This document shows positions 46,702-56,549 of a stretch of 64,000 nt of DNA, piece after piece (within the stretch, counting starts at the first letter, position 1; each line of letters starts with the position of its first letter). The DNA lies in NCBI GenBank assembly GCA_937980645.1, contig CALJPQ010000031.1, positions 39,740 through 103,739 on the forward strand, in the 5' to 3' direction. This DNA is from an uncultured Saprospiraceae bacterium (GTDB lineage: Bacteria; Bacteroidota; Bacteroidia; Chitinophagales; Saprospiraceae). The position numbers and the translations under genes were made by a program. The notes beneath the pieces are model-generated. The model was not told the DNA's origin and ran no database searches. It saw only the letters and a list, made by a program, of their open reading frames with translations.

Positions 46702-47002
46702 TTTTTTAATTTTAAATGTTATTATTTGAAGGAATAGTAAGTTAAAAAAGTGCAATAAATAGTATATTTTGTTTTTTAAATTAGTAAATATATGGTGAAT
46801 CTTTATTTCTTTTAAAAAAAGAATTCTCAATTAGGATCAAGGGCAATATTCTCATCGTGTTACAAGATTTGAAATTCCTGACCTTTATTGGCCCTTTCAT
46901 GGGTGGTCGGACCCAATGTACAATATTCTTGATTGAGTACCAAGAGGTGGTGATCATAGACATATGTAAAAATCTTTTTGATCCCATGAAATACGAATCA
47001 AT
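46702..47002. other. AT-rich stretch without a recognisable gene
   Basis: Several short reading frames occur on both strands, none with a family-like pattern. The plus strand around 46850-46990 reads hydrophobic and charged blocks but is interrupted by a stop at the point where a protein would be expected to continue. Confidence 0.45.
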
Positions 47003-47401
47003 TCATACGGAGTAGCAAGCGGACAAATTTATTAATCGGGTAAGATGTTTTGCGCATACAGCTCGGATCGGATCTGTAATAAGGGTATTAGATATCCCCT
47101 CGATGATATTACTTACCCTAAAGACATTCAAAGGAGCCGAAAGCGGAACGGAGACACCGTTAAATATGCGAATATTCTCAAGTATGGTAGCAGAAGGCTG
47201 AGGGTTCTGGGCATATGCTGACTGAGAGAAAGCAAAGCCGACGATGAATAGGGCTCCTTTTACATCTCTGGAGTTGATTTGTATTGACCTCTTCCGCTTT
47301 AGTTGGCTTAAATACATGTAATATCTTTTACTCTGAACTTTCAAGGAAAATACCTTTGATTTCAATATAAAAACCCACTTTCTATGTATGCCTGAATTCA
47401 A
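47003..47401 (-). pseudogene. Truncated amidohydrolase (N-terminal stub)
   Basis: 132 codons. A hydrophobic export-like segment (GALFIVGFAFSQSAYAQ) is followed by PSATILENIRIFNGVSVPLSAPLNVFRVSNIIEGISNTLI, the start of the beta-sandwich of exported metal-dependent amidohydrolases (usually LIKNVRIFDG...). The metal-binding HxH barrel that should follow is absent; the frame ends after about 35 more residues of unrelated text. It is therefore a fragment of a gene normally over 400 codons long. Confidence 0.6.
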
Positions 47402-48532
47402 TTTAAATTACCTGAAGGCGCTTATTCATTAATATCTCAAAATAACGCACGAATCTATAATACCCCTTCGTAAGACTGCATAGGAAAGTTGAAAGAATAG
47501 TGTAATTAGAAAATAATATCGCTTCATAAGCTTATGTATATAGCTACAAAGGTAGCTGCAACTCGTTCAAGAATGTATACTTAAGTCCGCTTTTTTTTTC
47601 GATATTCCGAAAAAAACGAATCTTTATAGACGGCTCCCTGGTTAGTCATGCTAAAAGTGGCAGTGCATACAAAACTAACCCTACGGCAACCAATATTCGA
47701 TGCACGACGTGAAGCATTTACGCATAACGCCCCGGTACTTTAAAACGAGGCACTAAGTGGGGTTAAAGAATAATTCAAAAATACTTCGCGTTCATCATCA
47801 GCCTTTTGAGTCTTACATGGGAGATTATTAACGCTCTTATTCGTTGCCATTAGCCGGTTATGGGCGCTTGAGAAATTATGCTGCAGGAGATACCGTAGGC
47901 AGCCCATACGATATGATCGGATAGCTTTCTGGCATCGTGTTGGTGGTGGGGCGTATGGTCGGTGTCTCGGTCGTCGCGCTGTTTGTTTTAGGTGGTCGGC
48001 TAATGGCCTTTAGGATGATATGCTGTTCCTCATGGCAGTGTCTTCGTCGTCGGAGTAGCTCTGCATAGGAGACTATCCAACTGCACAAAATGCTTTGAAT
48101 TGTAAAAAGTAGGTATTCATTTCTCCAGGCGCTTCGGTTCCTGAAGTACTTTGAAATATCTTTTTTATGTCCTTGATATTTAATTCTTCTATAATATATT
48201 ATGAGGTAAACTTAAGCTAAGTTCTCCCGATGCTGTATTTTTTCCGAAGAACTGACTCACATGTCTGAATGAGTTGGCGGGTAATACTCCTTTCGATAAT
48301 ACTACGCATTGGTCGAGCTTTGCAAACAACAAAGCAATGCCGCTGATATACGCCAATACAAAGGCCTGGCCCGGCAAGTCCGAAAAAGACAACCTACAGT
48401 AAACGTTAAGCCGACAAACAAAGGCATCCGTAAGGACGGCATTGGGCCTTTGGTATTCCCCGGGCTTTTCGGCAATGCGTTGTCAATAGTATTCTTTTAC
48501 CGACCTTTGCCACCCAAAAGCAACTCAGACGC
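47402..48532. other. About 1.1 kb without a recognisable intact gene
   Basis: No reading frame over about 77 codons is present and none shows a known family. A plus-strand piece near 47940-48060 reads a short hydrophobic stretch (VGVSVVALFVLGGRLMAF) and a minus-strand piece at 48189-48392 has protein-like composition, but both are short and broken. The composition shifts back to GC-rich after about 48,400. This looks like decayed sequence at the right end of the island. Confidence 0.55.
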
Positions 48533-49504
48533 ATGCTCATAGTTACCGGAGCCGCGGGCTTTATCGGCTCGTGCATGGTACGCCGGCTCAACGACGCCGG
48601 CTACAGCGACGTAGTGGCCGTGGACGACTTCAGCCGCGCCGACAAGGAACGCAATCTGGCCGGCAAACGCCTGCGCGAGCGCGTGCACCGCGACCGCTTT
48701 CTGGCCTGGCTCGATGCGCATCGGCACGATGTGCAGGCCATCTACCACCTCGGGGCGCGCACCGATACCACCGAAAAAGATACTGCCATCTTCGATGCGC
48801 TCAACCTGCACTATTCGCAGCAGCTGTGGCAACGCTGCGCCGAATACGGCATCCCCTTCCTGTACGCCAGCAGTGCCGCCACCTATGGCGCCGGCGAGCA
48901 GGGCTACTCCGACGACCACAAGCGCGTCGCTCTTTTGCGCCCGCTTAACCCTTACGGTCAGAGTAAACAGGACTTCGACCTATGGCTTTTGCAACAGGCC
49001 CCACAGGCCGATATCCCTTGGGCGGGCTTCAAGTTCTTCAACGTCTATGGCCCAAACGAGTACCATAAGGGCCGCATGGCCTCAGTGGTCTTCCACACCG
49101 CGCGGCAAATCCGCGCTACCGGCAGCATGCGCCTCTTCCGCTCGCACCGGCCCGACTTCCGCGACGGCGAGCAAAGCCGTGACTTCATCTACGTAAAAGA
49201 CGTGGTGGATGTCCTGCTGTTTTTCTTGGAAAAACGCCCACCTAGCGCCCTGTACAACCTTGGCACGGGACAGGCGCGCACTTTCCTGGACCTGGCCACC
49301 AACACCTTCCGCGCCATGGATGCCGAACCAAACATCACTTTTATAGATACGCCCGAAGACATTCGCGACACCTATCAATATTTTACGCAAGCCGACATGA
49401 CGAAGCTGCACCGGCAAGCAGGCTACTCCGCGCCGTTCCATTCGCTGGAAGACGGCATTGAGGACTACGTGCGCGGGTATCTGCGCGACGACCGGATCTG
49501 GTAA
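48533..49504 (+). CDS. hldD: ADP-L-glycero-D-manno-heptose 6-epimerase
   Basis: 323 aa, short-chain dehydrogenase fold. GAAGFIGSCMVRRL is the NADP-binding glycine motif; catalytic Tyr and Lys are in NPYGQSKQDFD (YxxxK), and the Ser/Thr partner in YASSAATYGAGEQGYSDD. FFNVYGPNEYHKGRMASV is characteristic of HldD (RfaD). It converts the D,D-heptose nucleotide to the L,D form for the lipopolysaccharide inner core. The gene restores host-like composition right after the AT-rich island. Upstream GACCTTTG at 48502 resembles but does not fully match the -7 element. Confidence 0.93.
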   Translation: MLIVTGAAGFIGSCMVRRLNDAGYSDVVAVDDFSRADKERNLAGKRLRERVHRDRFLAWLDAHRHDVQAIYHLGARTDTTEKDTAIFDALNLHYSQQLWQRCAEYGIPFLYASSAATYGAGEQGYSDDHKRVALLRPLNPYGQSKQDFDLWLLQQAPQADIPWAGFKFFNVYGPNEYHKGRMASVVFHTARQIRATGSMRLFRSHRPDFRDGEQSRDFIYVKDVVDVLLFFLEKRPPSALYNLGTGQARTFLDLATNTFRAMDAEPNITFIDTPEDIRDTYQYFTQADMTKLHRQAGYSAPFHSLEDGIEDYVRGYLRDDRIW

Positions 49505-49541
49505 GCCGACTGGCAGACCAAAGCCCCCCCAGGCGATGCGC

Positions 49542-50987
49542 TTATTTGCTCGGGTCTTTTCGGAAGCGATAGGAGTACAGGTCGGGTTCGCCTTCATAGT
49601 AGCCGTCCAGCACGACGAGGTTGTAAGCGTTTCGGATGCAGTCTACCACTTCGGCCACGTTGGACACGCGGTTGCCATTGACGCTGGTGATGATGTAACC
49701 GGGTACCATGTTGGTGTCGTGAATGATGCTGCCCTTGCGGACGCTGACCACCATAGCGCCTTTGATGCGCATGCGTTGTTTTTCTTCGGGCGTCAGTTCG
49801 CGCAGATCGAAGCCGAGGTCTTTGCTGAATTCCAGCCCTGTGGCGCGCGGGATGGAGGCGGTGGAGTTGTTGCGGTCTTTGAGCACGGCATCGGCGCGGC
49901 GTCGGATGCCGTGGCGCCAGTACTCGATGGCGACGCGCTCCCCCGGGCGCATGCGCCCGATGTACTCCTGCAGTTCGGGCGTCCGGCGCATGGCGATGTT
50001 GTTGATGCTCAGGATAACATCGCCAGCCTGCAGCCCAGCATCAGCGGCGGCACCGTTAGCGTTGACGCGCGTGATGCGCACACCTTCGGCATTGGGCAGG
50101 CCCAAATCGCGCGCGATTTCGCTGTTCAGGTCTTCGATACTGATGCCCAAAAAGGCGCGGTGCACTTCGCCAAACTCGCGCAAGTCGCGCACGACCTTTT
50201 GCACCAGATTGGACGGCACGGCAAAGGAATAGCCCTCATAGCTGCCCGACTCTGTAACGATGGCGGTGTTGATGCCGATGAGTTCGCCAAAGGTGTTTAC
50301 CAATGCTCCGCCGCTGTTGCCTGGGTTGACAGCGGCGTCGGTCTGAATGAACGACTCGATGCTGGTAGCGCCGCCCAGGATGTTGATGTTGCGCCCTTTA
50401 GCGCTGACGATGCCGGCCGTTACAGTGCTCTCCAGATTGAAGGGATTGCCTACGGCCAGCACCCATTCGCCCACACGCACGGAGTCGCTGTTGCCAAAAA
50501 CCAGAAAAGGCAGGTCTGAGGCATCAATCTTTAGTAGAGCGATATCGGTAGAGGGGTCAGAGCCAACCAACTGGGCCGGAAAGACGCGCTTGTCGGCCAG
50601 CGTAATCTTGATGTCGCGACTATTGTCGATAACGTGATGATTGGTGGCGATGTATCCATCGGGCGACAGGATAACCCCCGAGCCGGAAGAATTAGTCAGC
50701 GAACGCCCCCACAGGCCGCGCTCTACCTCAATGAGTGCCCGCACGTTGACCACCGCCGGCGTAGAGATTTCGGCGGCAGTGGTAAAACTGGTTGGCGCTG
50801 CCGACAGCATCGAGGCATTCGAGCGCGCGCTGAATAGCGTTTCGACTAGCCGGGTGTAACGCGCTTCACCTTCTGGGCTGGCCCTCCAAGCCGATGGTAT
50901 GACTTTTTGCTCGCCATGACGATACAAGAACACGGCTGCCCACGCACTGAGCAAGCCTACAATTATCATTTGAACTACCGTACGCAT
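49542..50987 (-). CDS. Periplasmic Deg/HtrA-type serine protease with two PDZ domains
   Basis: 481 aa from the ATG at 50987 (MRTVVQMIIVGLLSAWAAVFLY), which gives an N-terminal anchor or signal; an upstream start at 51083 is less likely. Catalytic triad His118 (ATNHHV), Asp148 (STDIALL) and Ser225 (GNSGGAL). PDZ 1 starts about 265 (FLGISIEDLNSEIARDLGLPNAEGVRITRVNANGAAADAGLQAGDVILSIN), PDZ 2 about 385 with AMVVSVRKGSIIHDTNMVPGYIITSVNGN. It degrades or refolds damaged envelope proteins. Convergent with hldD, 37 bp between stops. Confidence 0.94.
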   Translation of the reverse strand: MRTVVQMIIVGLLSAWAAVFLYRHGEQKVIPSAWRASPEGEARYTRLVETLFSARSNASMLSAAPTSFTTAAEISTPAVVNVRALIEVERGLWGRSLTNSSGSGVILSPDGYIATNHHVIDNSRDIKITLADKRVFPAQLVGSDPSTDIALLKIDASDLPFLVFGNSDSVRVGEWVLAVGNPFNLESTVTAGIVSAKGRNINILGGATSIESFIQTDAAVNPGNSGGALVNTFGELIGINTAIVTESGSYEGYSFAVPSNLVQKVVRDLREFGEVHRAFLGISIEDLNSEIARDLGLPNAEGVRITRVNANGAAADAGLQAGDVILSINNIAMRRTPELQEYIGRMRPGERVAIEYWRHGIRRRADAVLKDRNNSTASIPRATGLEFSKDLGFDLRELTPEEKQRMRIKGAMVVSVRKGSIIHDTNMVPGYIITSVNGNRVSNVAEVVDCIRNAYNLVVLDGYYEGEPDLYSYRFRKDPSK

Positions 50988-51248
50988 AGTGATTGTGTCG
51001 TCTTTTTTCTTAAAAACAAATATATGGCCACAAAGGTCATAAAGCCTTAACGCACGCCTTTCTGGCTCTTGTATATTCGCCATTTAGCGCAAAAATAGGG
51101 GCAGTACGAACGACCGGATTTTCTTACAAGTAAATTCAATTTTTGCTGAAAGTTAAAAAATCATGACTTTTGCAAGGCCGTGCACGGCCGCTTTTGAAGG
51201 CTTGTGCAGATTTTTCCCTCGCAATCACTCACCAAACAGTTTCATCGT

Positions 51249-54245
51249 ATGAAGCAACTACTTACCCTCTTGTGCCTTCTTTTGGGCACAACATCGCTGC
51301 TGTTAGCCCAGAGCTACACAGTGAGTGGCCAGGTTAGAGACGAGGCCGGCGAGCCTTTGCCTGGAGTTACGATTGTCGTCAAGAACACCATTCGGGGTGC
51401 CTCCTCGGGCAATGACGGGAGGTTCAGCATTCAGGTGCCCGGGCCGGATGCTGTGCTGGTTTTCTCGTACACGGGCTACAACCAGTTGGAAGTTCCGGTG
51501 AATGCTCAGCGCGAGCTGGATGTTGTCATGGTCGAGAGCGGTTCGGCACTGGGTGAGGTCGTGGTAGTAGGTTTTGGTACGGCCTATCGTCAGGACCTGA
51601 CCGGCTCTATTGCCAAGCTGAATGCACGCGAGTTCGAGTTTCAGCCGGTGCAGACGTTTGAAAATGCCATTCAGGGTCGGGCTGCCGGCGTATTTATCAA
51701 CTCGGGCAGCGGCAAGCTGGGCCAGGGGCTGAACATCCGCGTTCGCGGTATTTCGTCGGTGTCGGCGGGCAATCAGCCATTGTTTGTCATTGACGGTATT
51801 CCGGTCATCTCCGAGCCTGTGGGTAGTGCCACAGAGCCAGACAACCCGCTGGCCACCATTGCTCCGGAAGACATCGAGTCTATCGAGATTTTGAAAGATG
51901 CCGCCGCAGCGGCCATTTACGGTGCGCGGGCATCGAATGGCGTGGTGCTCGTTACCACCAAGGGCGGTCGCGCCGGCCGTACGAAGGTTTCGTTTGGCAT
52001 TTACGGCGGTTGGTCAAGCCCTACGCGCAAGCGCGAGTGGCTCAATGCTGCAGAGTATCGCGAATTGTTCACCTATGCGGCCCAGCACTCCGACTTTGGT
52101 GAGCTGGATGCCGCTGAGGAGTTCGCCGGCGAAACGGGCACGGACGACTGGAACAGCAACTACGACACCGACTGGGCCAGCGAAGCCTTCCAGCCGGGTA
52201 GCGTGCGCAATGCTTCATTGAGCATCACTGGAGGCGACGCGCGCACCACTTTCTTAGTCAGCGGTACGTGGAACGATCAAGTGGGCATTCTGCGCGGGAA
52301 CGCCCTCGACCGCCTGACCGGGCGCATCAACCTGGAACACAAAGCCTCCAGCCGCCTGCGCTTCGGCACCAACCTGAGCCTCACTAAGAGCCTCAACCAG
52401 CGCGTACCCAGCGACAACGCTTTCTCTAACCCCCTGCAGCTCAACGCCCTGCCGCCCATCCAGCCCAAAATTGACCCAGCTACGGGCAAGCTCAACCAGA
52501 ATACGCTGTATTACAACAACCTGATTGACTTAGAGAACGGCTTCAATAACGCCACGACGTACCGCTCCATCAGCAACATCTACGGCCAGTGGGACATCAC
52601 CGACCGCCTGTCGTTCCGTTCTGAATACGGTATTGACTGGCTCAACCTCCAGGAAGAGCAGTTCCGCGGCCGTCAGACGCTCGACGGAGCACCAACCGGT
52701 CAGAGCTACAGCAACCAGGTCAACGTGCTGAACCAGAACGTTAACAACTTCTTCCAGTACGTGCAGAAATTCGGGCAAAACTTCGACCTGAACGCCACGC
52801 TCGGTATGCAATACCAGAGTGGCAACACGCGCTCGACCAGCAGCACCGGCGAAGGCCTGCCCAACGACCGCTTCACTAAAATCGCTTCGGCGGCCAAGAT
52901 CGTGCAGGCGGCTTCCAACGAGTCTGCCTATGCCTTCACCTCTTATTTTGCCCGTGCCAACATTAAGTTGTTTGACCGCTTCCTCATTGGCGCCAGCGGC
53001 CGCGTGGACGGCTCGTCGCGCTTTGGCAAAAACAACCGCTTTGGCTTCTTCCCGGCTGGCTCGCTGGGCTACATCCTGAGCAATGAGTCGTTTCTGCGCG
53101 ATAACAAAACCGTCAGCTTCCTCAAACTGCGCGGCAGCTACGGCCGCACGGGTAACGCTGAAATCGGCAACTTCGCCTGGCGCTCGCTATGGGGAGCCAG
53201 CTTCGTGGGCGATCTGTCGGGCATCGTGCCCACCCGCATCGGCGACGAAAACCTGACGTGGGAAACCACTGACCAGCTCAATGTCGGCATTGACTTCGGC
53301 CTGTTTAATGACCGCATCTCGGCCAGCGTGGACTATTTCGATAAGCGCACCAAAGGTCTGTTGCTCAATCTACCGCTGCCCGCCTCTAATGGCTTTACCA
53401 GCATTACGAAGAATATCGGCGACATGACCAATACGGGCTTCGAGTTCTTGCTGACGACGCAAAACTTAGTGGGCAAATTCCGCTGGACAACAAGCTTCAA
53501 CCTCAGCACTTATCGCAACAAGGTTACCAACCTGAACGGCTCCACCATTGACGGCGGATCGCGCCAGCTGGGCCGCGTGTCGGAAGGCCAACCTTTTGGC
53601 TACTTCTGGGGGCCCAAGTACGCCGGCGTCAACCCCGACAACGGCAACGCTCAATACTTCGACACCGACGGAAATGTCTTGGACCAGGACGACTTCTTAG
53701 CCTTGCCCGATGCAAAACGCAACCAGATTGTAGGCAACCCGCACCCCGACTTCTTCGGCGGTATGAACAACCGTTTCAGCTACATGGGCTTCTCGCTGGA
53801 TGTGCAACTGCAGTTCGTCTATGGCAACGACCTGTACAACATCGCAGGTTTCTTCCAGTCCGTCAACGGCGATTACTTCGACAACCAGTCGAAAGACCAG
53901 CTCAACTACTGGCGCCAACCTGGGCAGATTACGAATATCCCTGAGCCGCGCTTATACAGCGGTAATGGTGCCATCAAGTCGAGCCGCTGGGTGCAAGACG
54001 GCTCCTACCTGCGCGTCCGCGCTCTCACGTTTGGCTATACCCTCCCGCGCAGTCTGACCTCGCGCGCTCGCATGGAAAACGTGTTCCTCTACCTGTCGGC
54101 CCAAAACCTGTTCACCTTCACCAAGTACGAAGGCTACGACCCAGAGGTAAATGCTACCTACATCAGCGCCGTGAATATAGGCCACGACTTCTATACACCT
54201 CCACAGGCGCGCATCATCACCTTAGGTCTCAATGCCACGTTCTAA
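51249..54245 (+). CDS. SusC/RagA family TonB-dependent outer-membrane receptor
   Basis: 998 aa from the ATG at 51249 (MKQLLTLLCLLLGTTSLLLAQ, clean signal peptide); an in-frame start 45 bases earlier is not needed. A carboxypeptidase-D-like domain follows (YTVSGQVRDEAGEPLPGVTIVVKNT), then the SusC linker ALGEVVVVGFGTAYRQDLTGSI, the plug (VRGISSVSAGNQPLFVIDGIPV, IEILKDAAAAAIYGARASNGVVLVTTK) and a 22-strand barrel ending in RIITLGLNATF with terminal Phe. It imports oligosaccharides, peptides or other large nutrients with the SusD lipoprotein. The next gene encodes its SusD partner. Confidence 0.96.
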   Translation: MKQLLTLLCLLLGTTSLLLAQSYTVSGQVRDEAGEPLPGVTIVVKNTIRGASSGNDGRFSIQVPGPDAVLVFSYTGYNQLEVPVNAQRELDVVMVESGSALGEVVVVGFGTAYRQDLTGSIAKLNAREFEFQPVQTFENAIQGRAAGVFINSGSGKLGQGLNIRVRGISSVSAGNQPLFVIDGIPVISEPVGSATEPDNPLATIAPEDIESIEILKDAAAAAIYGARASNGVVLVTTKGGRAGRTKVSFGIYGGWSSPTRKREWLNAAEYRELFTYAAQHSDFGELDAAEEFAGETGTDDWNSNYDTDWASEAFQPGSVRNASLSITGGDARTTFLVSGTWNDQVGILRGNALDRLTGRINLEHKASSRLRFGTNLSLTKSLNQRVPSDNAFSNPLQLNALPPIQPKIDPATGKLNQNTLYYNNLIDLENGFNNATTYRSISNIYGQWDITDRLSFRSEYGIDWLNLQEEQFRGRQTLDGAPTGQSYSNQVNVLNQNVNNFFQYVQKFGQNFDLNATLGMQYQSGNTRSTSSTGEGLPNDRFTKIASAAKIVQAASNESAYAFTSYFARANIKLFDRFLIGASGRVDGSSRFGKNNRFGFFPAGSLGYILSNESFLRDNKTVSFLKLRGSYGRTGNAEIGNFAWRSLWGASFVGDLSGIVPTRIGDENLTWETTDQLNVGIDFGLFNDRISASVDYFDKRTKGLLLNLPLPASNGFTSITKNIGDMTNTGFEFLLTTQNLVGKFRWTTSFNLSTYRNKVTNLNGSTIDGGSRQLGRVSEGQPFGYFWGPKYAGVNPDNGNAQYFDTDGNVLDQDDFLALPDAKRNQIVGNPHPDFFGGMNNRFSYMGFSLDVQLQFVYGNDLYNIAGFFQSVNGDYFDNQSKDQLNYWRQPGQITNIPEPRLYSGNGAIKSSRWVQDGSYLRVRALTFGYTLPRSLTSRARMENVFLYLSAQNLFTFTKYEGYDPEVNATYISAVNIGHDFYTPPQARIITLGLNATF

Positions 54246-54266
54246 ACATTTAAACAACTATTCGCT

Positions 54267-55649
54267 ATGAAAAGAATATTCATGCTCATAAGCGTCGTTG
54301 TGGCGCTCTCCTTTGCTGGCTGCATCAAGGAATTGGACATCCAACCTCTTGATGCTATTGATGCCAGCATCGCTTTGGAAACCGCCGAAGACTTAGAGTC
54401 GGCTCTCGTCGGTGCCTACAGCATCATGCACGGCGGTGCCCTATACGGCACAAACCTCAACCTGGTGTCCGAATTGCTCGGCTCGGCTGACTACTGCCAG
54501 TGGCGCGGCACTTTCCAGAGCTATCGGCAGATCATGAACAAAAACATGACCATTGACAACGCCGAAGCCAGCCGCACCTGGATCGCCGCCTACCGCGCCA
54601 TCAACGTAGCCAACAACGTGCTGGCCAACCTCAACAAGGTAAGCGACGCCGATACGCGCGCTGCGTTAGAGGCCGAAGCCAAGTTCATCCGCGGCATTCT
54701 GCACTTTGAATTGGTGCGCCTTTATGCCAAACCCTGGAACGCACCTAATACCGGCCCGCAAAGCCGCCTTGGCGTGCCCATCATGCTCACGGCCACTGCC
54801 AATGAAGCTGCAGCCAGCGTCAAAGTGCGCCGCAACACCATCGAGGAAGTCTATGCACAGGTCATCAAGGACCTCCAGGACGCCGAGGCTGCTCTTCCCG
54901 AAAGACGCCAGGGCAACAACCGCTTCCGTGCCACTACATACACGGCCAAAGCCTTCCTCTCGCGAGTGTACCTGCAACAGCAGAACTACGCCCTGGCCCT
55001 GCAAAAGGCGCACGAAGTCATCGAAAGCGGCGAATACCGCCTCAATGCCTCTGTTACGAGTGCCTTCCGAAACAAGTTCACCAGCGAGACCATTTTTGAA
55101 CTTTACATGAACGAACAAAACAACGCCGGCACCGCCAACGACGGCCTGACCACATTCTATGCCAGCCTGCCGGGTATCGGTCGCTCCGACGTGCGCATAT
55201 TGGCACCCTTTGCCAACCTGTACGAACCCGACGACGAGCGCCTGACCGAACTCATCTACATCGGCACCGGACGCCGCCCCGGCTCGCGCCAAACCGGCAA
55301 ATGGACGCAGTTCGAGCAAAACATCCCGGTCATCCGCCTGGCGGAAATGTACCTTACCCGCGCGGAATGCAACTTCCGCCTCGGCTCTAATGTAGGTAGC
55401 ACGCCGCTAGACGATATCAATCTTATCCGTCGCCGCGCTCGTACTTCTAGCCTGACTACCCTTACCCTGGACGATATTCTGAAAGAACGCAGCCTCGAAT
55501 TGTGTTTTGAAGGTCTGCGTATCCACGACTTGAAGCGCACTGAACGCAGTACAGGTTCCTTCCCATTCGACCATCCCAAGCTGGTGTTTCCTATCCCTGA
55601 GCGTGAAATCCGCGCTAACAGCGAATTGGAACAAAATGAGAGCTATTAA
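54267..55649 (+). CDS. SusD/RagB family nutrient-binding lipoprotein
   Basis: 460 aa. Lipobox LSFAGC (Cys19). Tetratricopeptide-like helices fill the middle (ARTWIAAYRAINVANNVLANLNKV, EAKFIRGILHFELVRLYAKPW), and the SusD C-terminal half has FRATTYTAKAFLSRVYLQQQNYALALQKAHEVI and the closing LVFPIPEREIRANSELEQNE. It is the surface lid that captures ligand above SusC; start is 21 bp after the susC stop. No glycoside hydrolase, sulfatase or peptidase lies next to the pair, so the substrate is open. Confidence 0.95.
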   Translation: MKRIFMLISVVVALSFAGCIKELDIQPLDAIDASIALETAEDLESALVGAYSIMHGGALYGTNLNLVSELLGSADYCQWRGTFQSYRQIMNKNMTIDNAEASRTWIAAYRAINVANNVLANLNKVSDADTRAALEAEAKFIRGILHFELVRLYAKPWNAPNTGPQSRLGVPIMLTATANEAAASVKVRRNTIEEVYAQVIKDLQDAEAALPERRQGNNRFRATTYTAKAFLSRVYLQQQNYALALQKAHEVIESGEYRLNASVTSAFRNKFTSETIFELYMNEQNNAGTANDGLTTFYASLPGIGRSDVRILAPFANLYEPDDERLTELIYIGTGRRPGSRQTGKWTQFEQNIPVIRLAEMYLTRAECNFRLGSNVGSTPLDDINLIRRRARTSSLTTLTLDDILKERSLELCFEGLRIHDLKRTERSTGSFPFDHPKLVFPIPEREIRANSELEQNESY

Positions 55650-55854
55650 AATCGCCTCCGGCTACTAATTACTGGCGGGGCAATGGCGCTTTTGCGCTGT
55701 TGCCCCGATTTTCTCTTCCTGAATAGAAAGATCGAAAGCCCAAAGTTCGCCGAAAAAAGCGTGGAAGCCAGTGTCAGCACCCATGAAGCCGTCGTCTTCT
55801 CCGCGAAATGCGAAAAACTTTTCACCCGACTTTTTCTTTTCCAAACCGTCGTCA

Positions 55855-55862
55855 TACCTTTG
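55855..55862 (+). promoter_or_regulatory. -7 element upstream of ribosomal protein L25
   Basis: TACCTTTG, 36 bp before the ATG at 55899. Its position supports this start over the in-frame start at 55683, which would place the promoter inside the gene. Confidence 0.6.
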
Positions 55863-55898
55863 CGGGCCTTTTTTAGAAAAACAACGGTAGTTTTTGTC

Positions 55899-56468
55899 AT
55901 GGAAATTGTTGCAATAAAGGCTCAGCCTCGGGAAGCAGGAGGAAAAGAGGCAGCCAAACGCCTGCGCCGCCAAGGTTTGGTGCCGGCTGTGATGTATCAA
56001 AGCGGCGGTGGTAACCCGATGCACTTCGCCGTTTCGCCGGCGTCGCTACGCCCATTGGTGTACACATCAAAGTTCAAATTGGGAGAAATTGACCTGGAAG
56101 GCGCCAAATATCGCTGCATTGTCAAGGACATCCAGTTCCACCCAGTAACGGAGCAAATTATCCACATTGACTTTTTGCGGCTGGTGCCCGGCGTGCCGTT
56201 TAAGGCTTCCGTGCCGTTGCGTTTTGCCGGCCAGGCCCCTGGCGTCAAAGCAGGCGGTAAGTTTATCGCGACTATGCGCAAAATCAACATCATGACCACC
56301 CCCGAGCATGTCGTGGACGAAGTGGTAGCCGATATTTCGGGCATGGAGTTGGGCTCGACAATCCGAGTACGCGATATTCGCCCTTCGGAAGGCGTCAGCA
56401 TCACCAATAACGGTGCCGTTCCGATTGCACTTATCGAAATTCCACGCGCGCTGCGCGGTGGCAAATAA
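55899..56468 (+). CDS. rplY: 50S ribosomal protein L25 / general stress protein Ctc
   Basis: 189 aa from the ATG at 55899 (MEIVAIKAQPREAGGKEAAKRLRRQGLVPAVMYQ). The first about 90 residues are the 5S-rRNA-binding L25 domain (YRCIVKDIQFHPVTEQIIHIDFLRL) and the rest the TL5/CTC C-terminal beta domain (VPLRFAGQAPGVKAGGKFIATMRKINI...). The two-domain form is longer than E. coli L25 and normal for this phylum. Host-like composition; terminates with RALRGGK. Confidence 0.95.
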   Translation: MEIVAIKAQPREAGGKEAAKRLRRQGLVPAVMYQSGGGNPMHFAVSPASLRPLVYTSKFKLGEIDLEGAKYRCIVKDIQFHPVTEQIIHIDFLRLVPGVPFKASVPLRFAGQAPGVKAGGKFIATMRKINIMTTPEHVVDEVVADISGMELGSTIRVRDIRPSEGVSITNNGAVPIALIEIPRALRGGK

Positions 56469-56549
56469 GCCAAAATTCATTTACCCGACGGCTAACGGTT
56501 GCCCGGTGGAGTGGGCTGCCGTTAGCCGTTATGCTTTTTATCTTAGCCT

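Larger units (their letters stand above)
36807..48532. other. AT-rich, partly decayed genomic island
   Basis: From just after the LOG gene to just before the heptose epimerase gene the sequence is visibly AT-richer than both sides, with A/T-ending codons in its genes. It contains remnants of two insertion sequences, a block of five lipoprotein genes, another lipoprotein, an amidohydrolase stub and long gene-poor stretches. No integrase, tRNA or direct repeats marking the ends could be identified by eye. Horizontal transfer is inferred from composition and the IS remnants. Confidence 0.7.
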
